Shown piece after piece: positions 24,667 through 32,859 of a stretch of DNA of 40,938 nt. Both the position numbers and the translations under genes were made by a program. Below the pieces are notes generated by a model. The model did not search any database. It worked only from the letters and a program-made list of their open reading frames with translations, and was not told the DNA's origin. The number at the start of each line of letters is the position of its first letter. Position 1 is the stretch's first letter. Source of the DNA: Rhizobium ecuadorense (GTDB lineage Bacteria > Pseudomonadota > Alphaproteobacteria > Rhizobiales > Rhizobiaceae); NCBI RefSeq assembly GCF_001187535.1, contig NZ_LFIO01000045.1, positions 1-40,938 on the forward strand, given 5' to 3'.

Positions 24667-25485
24667 TCAAGACCTGATGAACGAGAGCAGGTCGGGGTTA
24701 AGGACATCTGCATGCGTGGTCAGCATGCCATGGGGGTAGCCCGGATAGGTCTTCAGCGACCCGTTCTTGAGCAGGTCGACCGCACGCGGCACGGAACTTG
24801 CGAATGGGACGACCTGATCGGCCTCGCCATGCATCACCAGCACCGGCACGGTGATCTTCATGAGGTCTTCGGTATAATCTTCCAGCCAGGAGGCGACAGT
24901 CGCGTGGTGAGCGAGAGCACCACCGCCCATGCCCTGGCGCCACCAGTTCGCAATGATTGCCTCCGAAGGCTTGGCCCTATCGAGGTTGTACCCGTAGAAC
25001 GGATTCTCAGGGACGAAACGGTAGAATTCCGACCGGTTGCCCAGCACACCCGCGCGGATCGCTTCGAACCACTCCGGCGGCTGACCGGACGGGTTTTCCT
25101 CGCTCCGGTACATGTTCGGCGTCAGGGAAGCGACCAGTACCGCCTTCGCGACGCGCTCCTGGTGGCGGGCGACATAGCGAGCGACCTCACCGCCGCCGGT
25201 GGAGTGGCCGATATGGATCGCGTCGCGCAGGTTGAGGTGCCCGGTCAGGGCCGCGAGGTCGGCAACCCAGTGGTCCATGTCGTTGCCGGTGCCGGGCTGG
25301 TCGGACCGGCCGTGGCCGCGCCGGTCGTGAGCGATCACCCGGTAGCCGTGGCCGAGGAAGAAGGTCATCTGGGCGTCCCAGTCGTCCGCCGACAGCGGCC
25401 AGCCGTGGCTGAAAACGATCGGCTGGCCTGAGCCCCAGTCCTTGTAGAAGATGTTTACGCCGTCCGTGGTCGTGATTGTAGGCAT
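24667..25485 (-). CDS. Alpha/beta hydrolase (non-heme chloroperoxidase/esterase type)
   Basis: This 272-residue protein is typical of bacterial cofactor-free haloperoxidases and aryl esterases. Nucleophile elbow GHSTGGGE sits near residue 95, the oxyanion region is FSHGWPLSADDWD, the acid lies in LVMHGEADQVVPF and the catalytic His is likely in YPGYPHGML near the C-terminus. No signal peptide is seen. The start MPTITTTDGVN at 25483-25485 matches the family's usual N-terminus; a longer in-frame version would begin at 25569 with an atypical extension. It is divergent from the LysR gene, which probably regulates it. The natural substrate is unknown. Confidence 0.88.
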   Translation of the reverse strand: MPTITTTDGVNIFYKDWGSGQPIVFSHGWPLSADDWDAQMTFFLGHGYRVIAHDRRGHGRSDQPGTGNDMDHWVADLAALTGHLNLRDAIHIGHSTGGGEVARYVARHQERVAKAVLVASLTPNMYRSEENPSGQPPEWFEAIRAGVLGNRSEFYRFVPENPFYGYNLDRAKPSEAIIANWWRQGMGGGALAHHATVASWLEDYTEDLMKITVPVLVMHGEADQVVPFASSVPRAVDLLKNGSLKTYPGYPHGMLTTHADVLNPDLLSFIRS

Positions 25486-25663
25486 CGTGTCGCTCCATCT
25501 GTCCTGTTGAACATTCGTTTTGGGATACAGTTGATTGCGAAATACCTCCGGTGAGGCGTGTTCGATCATATCCCAAAATTGCGACGTCAGTTAAATTCCC
25601 TCTTTATCAGGGACAAATACCTTGTACGCTTGAGCTATGCCTCAAAGGTATAGCGAGGACCCG

Positions 25664-26587
25664 ATGGAACTCAGGCATTTGCGCTATTTCGTTGCTGTTG
25701 CGGAGGAGGGAAGCCTGCTGACCGCAGCAGAGCGGCGGCTTCACACATCCCAGCCCTCACTCAGCAGGCAAATTCGCGATCTGGAAGCCGAAGTCGGTGT
25801 AAAACTGCTGGAACGGCAGCCGCGCGGCGTGACGCTGACCGCCGCCGGCAAAGTGTTTCTCGATCACGCGCGGCTGGCGTTGTTACAAGTCGAGGCGGCT
25901 GCGGAAGGGGCCCGGCGGGCGGAACGGCCGCAAAAGCAGTCGTTCACTATCGGTTTTCTCGCAGGACAAGAGGTCGTGTGGCTACCGCATGCATTGCGCA
26001 TTATTCGTGAGGAAGCGCCGGAGGTTGAAATCATACTGTCCAGTCAGTCTTCCCCGGACCTTGCTCTGGCACTGATGCGAGGCAAGCTGGACGTCGCTTT
26101 CCTTCGCCCCGAGACGCAGAGTGTTGGCGTGTCCTTCAAGTTTCTGGCCAAGGAGCCACTGATCGCCGTGCTGCCGGCGGACCATCGCCTGACGTCGCGC
26201 AAAAAGATCCAGCCGCAGGACCTTGCCCGCGAAACTTACGTCAGTTCGGCCAGAATTTCTCCCGTATTGCAATCCGTGATCCAGGATTACGCGTCGGAAG
26301 TTGGGATCACACTCAAGGCAGAGTACGAAGGTGACGGCCTGCCATCAGCAATGTCGCTCGTCGTGTCTACAGGTGGAATAACGCTTATTCCGCTTTATGC
26401 GCAAAATATGCTGACGCCAAATGTCGTTGCCAGAGCACTTGAGGGTGTGCCTCCGACAATTGATCTCACCTTGGGATACAACGATTCAAATTCCTCACCT
26501 TTGCTCCGCCGATTTTTGTCTCGTTCTGATGAATTGGTCGCCAACGTACAAAATCAGAGCATCATCCGCTATGCTGAAGTTCCATAG
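25664..26587 (+). CDS. LysR-family transcriptional regulator
   Basis: This 307-residue protein starts with the canonical LysR helix-turn-helix (MELRHLRYFVAVAEEGSLLTAAERRLHTSQPSLSRQIRDLEAEVGVKLLER). A two-lobed periplasmic-binding-protein-like effector domain follows, from about residue 90 (FTIGFLAGQEVVWLP). The start at 25664 is preferred because GCGAGG lies six bases upstream; an ATG nine codons earlier has only a weak site. It is transcribed away from the alpha/beta hydrolase, whose expression it likely controls through the 178-bp intergenic region. The inducer is unknown. Confidence 0.88.
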   Translation: MELRHLRYFVAVAEEGSLLTAAERRLHTSQPSLSRQIRDLEAEVGVKLLERQPRGVTLTAAGKVFLDHARLALLQVEAAAEGARRAERPQKQSFTIGFLAGQEVVWLPHALRIIREEAPEVEIILSSQSSPDLALALMRGKLDVAFLRPETQSVGVSFKFLAKEPLIAVLPADHRLTSRKKIQPQDLARETYVSSARISPVLQSVIQDYASEVGITLKAEYEGDGLPSAMSLVVSTGGITLIPLYAQNMLTPNVVARALEGVPPTIDLTLGYNDSNSSPLLRRFLSRSDELVANVQNQSIIRYAEVP

Positions 26588-26756
26588 TAGAGATTAAGCT
26601 CATGCGATTTCTGCTTGTTGGCGTGCTCCCGAATTTTGTCGCGCCTTCATAATGGTCATTGAGCCACCCGTCGCTGTTGCTGCAAAGCGGACATGACGCA
26701 GTGACAACGCGGGTCGCAGTTGCGCCAAAAGCCGCCATTCCACCCCATGCGGGTGA

Positions 26757-27866
26757 TTAGATCACGAATTCCTCCTCGTAAGTCTGTGGCTCGGGAACGA
26801 CCGTAACCTCCACCGGAACGATCCAATTGGCCGCGTAGCTCTCGCAGTCCGAACGCGGGAGGTCGGGCTGCACGCACCCCGCCGCATCGATCGCGCGACA
26901 TCGCAGTATATATTGCCCCACTTCTTTAGGCGTCCACATGTACTCCCACAAGCGCCATGCAAAGGGACGTTCTGTTTCGAGGAGCCTTCCCTCGCGCCAG
27001 CCCCTGCCATCTCCGGTGCAGACCTGCACCTGCCGGACAACAGCCTCTCCGCTCCAGGCGGCTCCGAAAATCCGGTACGGTTGGCCGGCGATGAGACGCG
27101 CCCCCTGCACGGGACGCGCGATCTGCGCTTTGACCTCCATCTCCGCGAGGGGGACCAGCCTGGGTTCCCCGAGGCTGCGCTCCCAACGGAAATAGTCGCG
27201 CGCCTGCCAGTAGCCAAGGAAAGGTTGCTCCACAACCGTGATATCAGTGATCCACTTGACCCAAGCCATGCCGAACCAGCCGCCGACAACCGCGCGTAGC
27301 GGGTAACCGTGATCGCGCGTCAACGGCTCCTCGTTCATCGAATAGGCAAGGATCGTGCTGTCAGCGATGGCCTTCTCAAGCGGTAAACTGCGCGCAAAAG
27401 CGATGGGGCCGGGAGAGGCCGTTTTCTTGTTCGTGTCGACGACGCCGCTGTCGGCGCCTGTGAGCAGAACCTCACATGCGGTTGACTTAACGCCCGCCAT
27501 TTCCAGAATCTCGCGCAGAAGAACACCTGTCCACGCGGCATTGCCGACGGCTCCGTTCTGCCACTGCAACCCCTCCTTCGGCGGGACATAGTAGACGCGC
27601 CCGTTGCCTGCGCACTCGACGACGGCGGTTAATGTCGTGCTCCGCATCGCCTTGATGCTGTCGAGGTCAAGTTCGATCGGCCGCTCCACCGCCCCGCCAA
27701 CGCGCAATCTCCAGTCACGCGCATCGAGGTCCGGCGACGGGAAATGGTTTCGCACGAAGAACAGCTCGGTTGGGATCAGCCAATCGGAGAGCGACGCAAA
27801 CGGAAACTCGATGTTTGGTGGGGACTTCTGTCGAATTATTAGACTGGGTTTCTCTGGTGTCGGCAT
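26757..27866 (-). CDS. Sulfite-oxidase-family molybdopterin oxidoreductase, no signal peptide
   Basis: This 369-residue protein has the sulfite oxidase MoCo fold: FFVRNHFPSPDLD near residue 38, the Mo-ligand cysteine in VVECAGNGR near residue 80, and GYPLRAVVGGWFGMAWVKW in the second half. A Mo-co dimerisation domain runs from about residue 240 (ARPVQGARLIAGQPYRI) to the end. Bacterial relatives usually carry a twin-arginine signal and pair with a c-type cytochrome; here the N-terminus is MPTPEKPSLIIRQKSPPNIE with no signal, and no cytochrome gene is adjacent. The start at 27864-27866 is favoured over a GTG at 27903-27905. It may oxidise sulfite or reduce an S- or N-oxide in the cytoplasm. 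Confidence 0.82.
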   Translation of the reverse strand: MPTPEKPSLIIRQKSPPNIEFPFASLSDWLIPTELFFVRNHFPSPDLDARDWRLRVGGAVERPIELDLDSIKAMRSTTLTAVVECAGNGRVYYVPPKEGLQWQNGAVGNAAWTGVLLREILEMAGVKSTACEVLLTGADSGVVDTNKKTASPGPIAFARSLPLEKAIADSTILAYSMNEEPLTRDHGYPLRAVVGGWFGMAWVKWITDITVVEQPFLGYWQARDYFRWERSLGEPRLVPLAEMEVKAQIARPVQGARLIAGQPYRIFGAAWSGEAVVRQVQVCTGDGRGWREGRLLETERPFAWRLWEYMWTPKEVGQYILRCRAIDAAGCVQPDLPRSDCESYAANWIVPVEVTVVPEPQTYEEEFVI

Positions 27867-28040
27867 TCGTCCTCGTCTCCCCTTCCAAGAGCACCACGAT
27901 GGCACTCGGTCGCGCGAATTCCGGTTCGATCACACCGCCCCTCGCAGTGCGTCTGTCGCGTTCCGTCTTCGGCCCCATTCTAGCACATGCCGCACGTTCC
28001 TCGGATCGACCTCGAGCAGCAGCAAAGGGCCCGAATGCTG

Positions 28041-28748
28041 CTATGAGCCCACGTCTCTTTCGCGTCCGCTTGTCGTTCGGGCACTACCGCTGGAGAAAAC
28101 CAGCAACATATTGTTGGTAGGCATCTCGATCGTCTCGCGGAGATTAAGTCCAGCGGCCTCACCCACTTGTTCAAGATCAGCGATATCACGCACACCCCAG
28201 GATGGGTTGCGCTCCTTTAGAGCCGCGTCGAAAGCAGCGTTCGAGGGGGCGTTGTGTGCCCCGTCGCGCATGAATGGGCCGTAGAGAAGAAGAAGCCCAC
28301 CAGCGTGAAGCAAACGGCCAGCTCCTGCGAACAATCCTAAGCTTGCCGCCCATGGCGCGATATGGATCATGTTGATCGACACGATAGCGTCAAAATGCCC
28401 GGTTTGTTCGACGCCCCATTGGCCTGAGCACACATCAATATCCCGCGGTGCCAGCACATTCTTCAACCCTGCGAATTTGATCCAGTTAGACGTGCTGGTG
28501 CGGGCGTCGGCATCCGGATCGCTCGGCTGCCAGGTGAGATTGGGCATTGCTCCCGCAAAACACACGGCGTGCTCGCCGGTCCCGCATCCAATCTCCAGCA
28601 CGGCGCCACGTATTGGAAGGACACGTTTTAGGACCGCGAGGATCGGTGCCGAATTTCGCGCAACGGAAGGTGAGAATATGCGCTGGTCGGCGCTTACGTC
28701 GCGCTGTTCCAGCGCAACAGGCGAACGGTCCTTCTTCTCTGGGGGCAT
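28041..28748 (-). CDS. DUF938-type SAM-dependent methyltransferase
   Basis: This 235-residue protein has the methyltransferase glycine motif VLEIGCGTGEHAVCFA near residue 47. Family features are SPSVARNSAPILAVL at the start, WQPSDPDADA, IVSINMIHIAPWAASLGLFAGAGRLL and LLLLYGPFMRDGAHNAPSNAAFDAALKERNPSWGVRDI. These match the DUF938 family, whose substrate is not known. The start MPPEKKDRSP (28746-28748) follows AAGGGGATTCAAGGTCA; an upstream in-frame start would add 23 atypical residues. It lies 174 bp from the sulfite-oxidase-like gene on the same strand, possibly but not clearly in one transcript. Confidence 0.82.
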   Translation of the reverse strand: MPPEKKDRSPVALEQRDVSADQRIFSPSVARNSAPILAVLKRVLPIRGAVLEIGCGTGEHAVCFAGAMPNLTWQPSDPDADARTSTSNWIKFAGLKNVLAPRDIDVCSGQWGVEQTGHFDAIVSINMIHIAPWAASLGLFAGAGRLLHAGGLLLLYGPFMRDGAHNAPSNAAFDAALKERNPSWGVRDIADLEQVGEAAGLNLRETIEMPTNNMLLVFSSGSARTTSGRERDVGS

Positions 28749-29124
28749 TGACCTTGAATCCCCTTTGGGCGATGTCTCCCACCTTATAGCTGAAATGATG
28801 GGACTGAAACCAAGCATTTCGGACTTACGAAGGGGGTCGTCGGCGCGTGCGTTCGGCCGAGGGCGACCGAATGTCCACTTCGCGTCAGATCACTCGCCCG
28901 CCAGGCTCAAGGTCTGCTTTCGAAAATCGGAGCCCGGAAGCTGACCGACGGCTTTCGGCGCGAAAGCGGTCGTTCACCCGATCCGTTGTGACGGTTACTA
29001 TTGGCGGCTACTATTGAAAAACTCGGTTGCGATTTCTTGGGACGCGCCTTCATCATTTTTATGCCATTCGTCCGGTGTGCTATGGATGGGGACTGGAAGC
29101 CTTGATCGCACTTGGAGACGCAGC
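28749..29124. other. About 375 bp without a supported gene; possible dispersed-repeat remnant
   Basis: No frame here has a ribosome binding site and a recognisable product. Between about 28868 and 29000 the sequence shows repeated variants of a CGAATGTCCACTT / GGTCTGCTTTCGAAA / GGCTTTCGGCGCGAAAGCGGTCGTTC style. This recalls short dispersed rhizobial repeats built around a 'gtccgctttcg' core. It probably also holds the promoters of the flanking divergent genes. Confidence 0.35.
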
Positions 29125-29562
29125 ATGCAGAAGAACCAACCTGTCGATATGATGGCGCTTCGGTTGGAGGCAAAGAAATTTGCGATGGAGAACTATGCAG
29201 CCTCTTTGATGTCTAACACCAAGTGGCGCGCGCTTTTTAGCGCGCTCGAACGGGCGGGTATCGACGCTTCATGTTCGGTAAAGTTTATCGGCGACGACAA
29301 GGAATGCAATATAGTGGCTCATCCTGGACTGTATCCGCCTCACGCGTATATCGATCTGTGGCCGCTTAACGTCTACCCACTTGTTGAAATTGAATGGATC
29401 GAGTTTAGGCGTGTCGTAAGATACCGAAGGGATAATAACCTCCCGGCTAAACTTGTGCCACAGGACATAGATGCGATTTTAGCTGTCATTGAGAACATCG
29501 GAAAACGCTTTCCTCTTGAGGTTTCCGAGGACGCAATTCGGGTCGTCGGACACGTCAAGTGA
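29125..29562 (+). CDS. Unknown cytosolic protein, possibly DUF6678-like
   Basis: This 145-residue protein has no signal peptide or membrane segment. The middle, SNTKWRALFSALERAGIDASCSVKFIGDDKE followed by LWPLNVYPLVEIEWIEFRR, recalls the DUF6678 family of small stand-alone proteins, though this is from memory and only moderately sure. The start at 29125 follows TTGGAGACGCAGC. Codon use is visibly more AT-rich than in most of the window (for example TTTAGC, AATATAGTG, ATTTTAGCTGTC), and an IS remnant lies just downstream, so it may have been acquired horizontally. The function is unknown; an immunity or antagonism role would be a guess. Confidence 0.7.
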   Translation: MQKNQPVDMMALRLEAKKFAMENYAASLMSNTKWRALFSALERAGIDASCSVKFIGDDKECNIVAHPGLYPPHAYIDLWPLNVYPLVEIEWIEFRRVVRYRRDNNLPAKLVPQDIDAILAVIENIGKRFPLEVSEDAIRVVGHVK

Positions 29563-29618
29563 ATAGGCTGCTGCCCATTGCTTGCGCGTTGTCGTCGTGA
29601 TTCAATCCTCATGCAGTT

Positions 29619-30010
29619 CCATCGAACCTACGCGACACCGAGATCAGGGATCACAGCGGAGGGAACGCGGCTTTACCGTGCCAGCAAAAGGGACTGTGAT
29701 CGCTGCGAACTGAGACCCCGGTGCTGCCCGCACATGCCAACGCGCAAGGTGCCGCGCGATCTTAACGAGGAGGCCCATGACGTCGCCCGAGCAATTGCCA
29801 CGACACCGGAGTACGTGCAGTCGCGGCATCGCCGAAAGGGGTCGAGATGCTCTTTGCACACCTCAAGCGCATCCGGCGCATGGCGCGACTACGGCTTCGA
29901 GGACCATGTGGCGCGGAGACGAATTCCTGCTTGCCGCAACGGCACAGAACTTGAGGAGGCTGGCCAAACTCAGGCCTCATATGCCGCCATGCGGTTCCAT
30001 TGCCGCCTGA
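29619..30010 (+). pseudogene. IS1182-family transposase C-terminal remnant, frameshifted
   Basis: One frame reads GTRLYRASKRDCDRCELRPRCCP...TRKVPRDLNEEAHDVARAI, the Cys-rich C-terminal part of IS1182-type transposases. The conserved continuation VEMLFAHLKRI...ARLRLRGPCGA is found in another frame near 29838-29915, and DEFLLAATAQNLRRLAKL in a further shift to about 29970, so at least two frameshifts are present. The N-terminal two thirds, including most of the catalytic core, and the inverted ends are missing. It is an inactive insertion-sequence relic marking a recombined accessory segment. Confidence 0.75.
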
Positions 30011-30224
30011 GGACGGCATCGATCTATACACTGCGCCAAGGCGCGGAGCAGACCATGGCATAGTTCAGCTTCCGGAAGACCAAGGAGGCGTCCGAGCGGA
30101 CAATCCGTCGAGTTTTTCAACGATATCGACGCACTACAGTCCTCCATCTGTTGGGGCTCCCCTATCAATGTGATTTGCGATCCAAGACCGGCAAATTCCA
30201 GCTTTGACACAATAAGCCCCGAGC

Positions 30225-31151
30225 CTAAGGCCAATCGGCATAACCCGAGGACAACATGCTGTTTTCCGAGCCGGCCGACGCGCGGGCGATGTCGCGGTAG
30301 CCGGCGGGGGAAAGGCCGGTCTTGCGTTTGAAGAAATGGCTGAAATAGGTCGGGTCGCGAAAACCGAGGCCGTCGGAGATTTCCTGGATATTGCGGGCCG
30401 ACCGTTCCAGTCTGAGTTTTGCCTCCTGCACCACGCGCTCATGTAAAAGCTGGATCGGCGAGCGGCCGAGCCCCCTTTGGCAGATCGAATGAAGCCGGTC
30501 GGCGGTGACGCCCAGTTCGGCGGCATAGTCGCTGATCGGCCGATGCCGGCGGAAGCCGGCCTCGACCAGTTGCCGATATCGCTGCAGGATCGATCCGGTT
30601 TCGCCCTGCCCGCGCGGCTCGTTTCTCTCGCCGTCGGAACCGCGCCACAGCGTCATCAGGATCAGCCGCATATAGGCCGATGCCACCATCCAGGAAGAAC
30701 GGGAGGGATCGGCGAGTTCCCGCACGAAGCCTGAAATCAAGGGGCTGATTTCGGCCACCAGCAAGGAATCCAGCGCCTCCACGAGTTTGCGCTGCTCGGT
30801 GAAGATGCGCAGAGAATAGGATTCGACCTTGTCGCCGATCGCATCGACCATGACCTGCGCCGAGGCGCCGACGAGATGAGCCGCGGTTCCGGCGGAAATC
30901 GACAGGTCGCAGCGGGCCTGCGGCGGCAGGAAGGCAAGCAGCGGCCCCTGCAACCGCCGATCTTCGCCGCCATCGAAATGGAGCTCGGCCCGCCCCTCCC
31001 CGAGCAGCAGGAAATGGTAGAAATCGGCATACAGTCCTTTTTGAAGACGGATGCGCCGATGCGACAGCGACGGCGCATGCCACTCGCCCCTGGCATAGTG
31101 ATGAATGCCGCCGTCCGTCGCCAATGCTTCTCCTCCGCTCGCCTCAAACAT
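30225..31151 (-). CDS. AraC-family transcriptional regulator, divergent from the aryl-aldehyde/ABC operon
   Basis: This 308-residue protein has an N-terminal cupin-like sensing domain (FYHFLLLGEGRAELHFDGGEDRRLQGPLLAFLPP at about 44-78). The C-terminal AraC/XylS DNA-binding domain runs from about residue 195, with ISDYAAELGVTADRLHSICQRGLGRSPIQLLHERVVQEAKLRLERS and IQEISDGLGFRDPTYFSHFFKRKTGLSPAGYR, an excellent match to the second AraC helix. It resembles PobR-type regulators of hydroxybenzoate genes. It is divergent from the aldehyde dehydrogenase at 31316 across 164 bp and is the obvious activator of that operon. Ligand inferred: an aromatic compound. Confidence 0.88.
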   Translation of the reverse strand: MFEASGGEALATDGGIHHYARGEWHAPSLSHRRIRLQKGLYADFYHFLLLGEGRAELHFDGGEDRRLQGPLLAFLPPQARCDLSISAGTAAHLVGASAQVMVDAIGDKVESYSLRIFTEQRKLVEALDSLLVAEISPLISGFVRELADPSRSSWMVASAYMRLILMTLWRGSDGERNEPRGQGETGSILQRYRQLVEAGFRRHRPISDYAAELGVTADRLHSICQRGLGRSPIQLLHERVVQEAKLRLERSARNIQEISDGLGFRDPTYFSHFFKRKTGLSPAGYRDIARASAGSENSMLSSGYADWP

Positions 31152-31241
31152 TGCCGCAATCGCCGGATAATTACAATATTAACCCAATAAATCGCATTCC
31201 ATCCGCAATTGATCGGCGTAACCTTATCGTCATCAGCCTTT

Positions 31242-31299
31242 GGGAGGAGGCATTCCGACAGACGCGGCAACGCTGAGACAGCCTTCGGGCTGCTGCGTC
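31242..31299 (+). promoter_or_regulatory. Structured leader upstream of the aldehyde dehydrogenase operon
   Basis: A strong Shine-Dalgarno-like GGGAGGAGG (31242-31250) has no start codon at a useful distance. It is followed by CAGCC-TTCG-GGCTG (31279-31292), a hairpin capped by the very stable UUCG tetraloop, enclosed by GACGC (31261-31265) and GCGTC (31295-31299). The operon's ATG at 31316 has no good ribosome binding site of its own. The structure could affect translation or mark a leader function; this is inference. Confidence 0.4.
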
Positions 31300-31315
31300 C
31301 GCTCGTCTTCTCCCC

Positions 31316-32791
31316 ATGGCAACAATGCGGGGTGAAACGGTGTTTTCGGCAAAGCTGATGATCAACAACGAGGCGATGGAGGCTTCCGAAGGGGCCACCT
31401 TCGAACGGATCGATCCGCTGAGCGGCGATGTCGCGACGGTCGCCTCGGCGGGATCGGTCGTCGACATGACCCGGGCAGCCAATGCAGCCGCTGCCGCCTT
31501 TCCCGACTGGTCGCAGACCGGCCCCGGCGAACGGCGCCGGCTGCTGAATGCCGCGGCCGATCTGCTGGAGGCCCGCACGCCGGAACTCGTTGCCGCCATG
31601 ACCGGCGAAACCGGCGCCACCGCGCAATGGGCGGCGATCAATTGCGGGCTCGGCGCCGATATCTTTCGCGAGGCGGCGTCGATGACCACGCAAATCTCAG
31701 GCGAACTCATTCCGTCGGGCATTCCCGGCAGTCTCGCCATGGCCGTGCGCCAGCCGGCCGGCGTCTGCGTCGGGATCGCCCCCTGGAATGCGCCGGTCAT
31801 TCTCGGCGCCCGCGCCGTCGCCATGCCGCTTGCCTGCGGCAACACTGTCGTCCTGAAAGCCTCGGAGCTCTGCCCGAAGACCCATGGCCTGATCGGCGAC
31901 ATCATGCGCGATGCCGGCTTCCCGCGCGGCGTCGTCAATGTCGTCTCCAATGCGCCGGGCGATGCCGCCGCCGTCGTCGATACGCTGATCGCCCATCCGG
32001 CCGTGCGCCGCATCAACTTCACCGGCTCCACCCGCGTCGGCAGGATCATCGCAGAAAGCGCGGCAAGGCATCTGAAGCGCTGCCTGCTCGAACTCGGCGG
32101 CAAGGCGCCGTTCATCGTGCTTGCCGACGCCGATATCGACGAGGCGGTCGCTGCGGCCGCCTTCGGCGCCTTCATGAACCAGGGCCAGATCTGCATGTCG
32201 ACCGAGCGGATCATCCTGATGGACGAGATCGCCGACCACTTCGTCGGCAAGTTCGGGACGAAAGCCGCGACCCTCGTTGCAGGCCACCCCGGGGAAGGCA
32301 ACACGCCGCTCGGCACGCTGATCAATGCAGAGGCCGTGCGCCGCGTCAGGTCGTTGATCGATGATGCCCTGCAGCAGGGCGCGGTCCTCGTCTGCGGCGG
32401 CGAGGCCCACGGCACGCTCATGGATGCGACCGTCATCGATCACGTGACGCCGGCCATGCGCATCTACCGCGAGGAGAGCTTCGGCCCGGTCGCGGCGATC
32501 ATCCGGGTCGGCAGCGTCGACGAGGCCGTGACGGTTGCCAACGACAATGAATACGGGCTTTCGGCGGCGGTTTTCAGCGCCGATGTCAATGCGGCGCTTG
32601 CCGTCGCCATGCGGCTCGAATCCGGCATCTGCCACATCAACGAGGCGACGGTTTCCGACGAGCCGCAGATGCCGTTCGGCGGCGTCAAATCGAGCGGCTA
32701 CGGCCGCTTCGGCGGCAAGGCGGCGATCGACGAATTCACCGAGCTCCGATGGGTCACCATGGCATCGGGAAAACGGCAATACCCGATCTGA
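31316..32791 (+). CDS. Aromatic aldehyde dehydrogenase (vanillin/salicylaldehyde dehydrogenase-like), copy 1
   Basis: This 491-residue NAD-dependent aldehyde dehydrogenase has PWNAPVILGARA (cofactor/substrate channel), FTGSTRVG, general base Glu259 (LELGGKAP) and nucleophile Cys293 (NQGQICMSTER). The style, including FREAASMTTQISGE and EPQMPFGGVKSSGYGRFGG, matches the vanillin/salicylaldehyde dehydrogenase branch. It heads an operon that contains a solute importer, a CalA-like dehydrogenase and a closely similar second dehydrogenase (38428-39873). It probably oxidises an aryl aldehyde to its acid. ATG 31316 or 31325 may be the start; neither has a strong ribosome binding site. Confidence 0.85.
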   Translation: MATMRGETVFSAKLMINNEAMEASEGATFERIDPLSGDVATVASAGSVVDMTRAANAAAAAFPDWSQTGPGERRRLLNAAADLLEARTPELVAAMTGETGATAQWAAINCGLGADIFREAASMTTQISGELIPSGIPGSLAMAVRQPAGVCVGIAPWNAPVILGARAVAMPLACGNTVVLKASELCPKTHGLIGDIMRDAGFPRGVVNVVSNAPGDAAAVVDTLIAHPAVRRINFTGSTRVGRIIAESAARHLKRCLLELGGKAPFIVLADADIDEAVAAAAFGAFMNQGQICMSTERIILMDEIADHFVGKFGTKAATLVAGHPGEGNTPLGTLINAEAVRRVRSLIDDALQQGAVLVCGGEAHGTLMDATVIDHVTPAMRIYREESFGPVAAIIRVGSVDEAVTVANDNEYGLSAAVFSADVNAALAVAMRLESGICHINEATVSDEPQMPFGGVKSSGYGRFGGKAAIDEFTELRWVTMASGKRQYPI

Positions 32792-32859
32792 ACTGCAGGT
32801 CGGCCGGAATGAACAGGGAAACGGGCCGGAGGCCCGCATCGAGAGGGAGGAATGATTTC

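Noticed and set aside
29125..30010. A complete insertion sequence
   Set aside because: Only the C-terminal transposase part survives, in several frames, and no terminal inverted repeats could be found around it.
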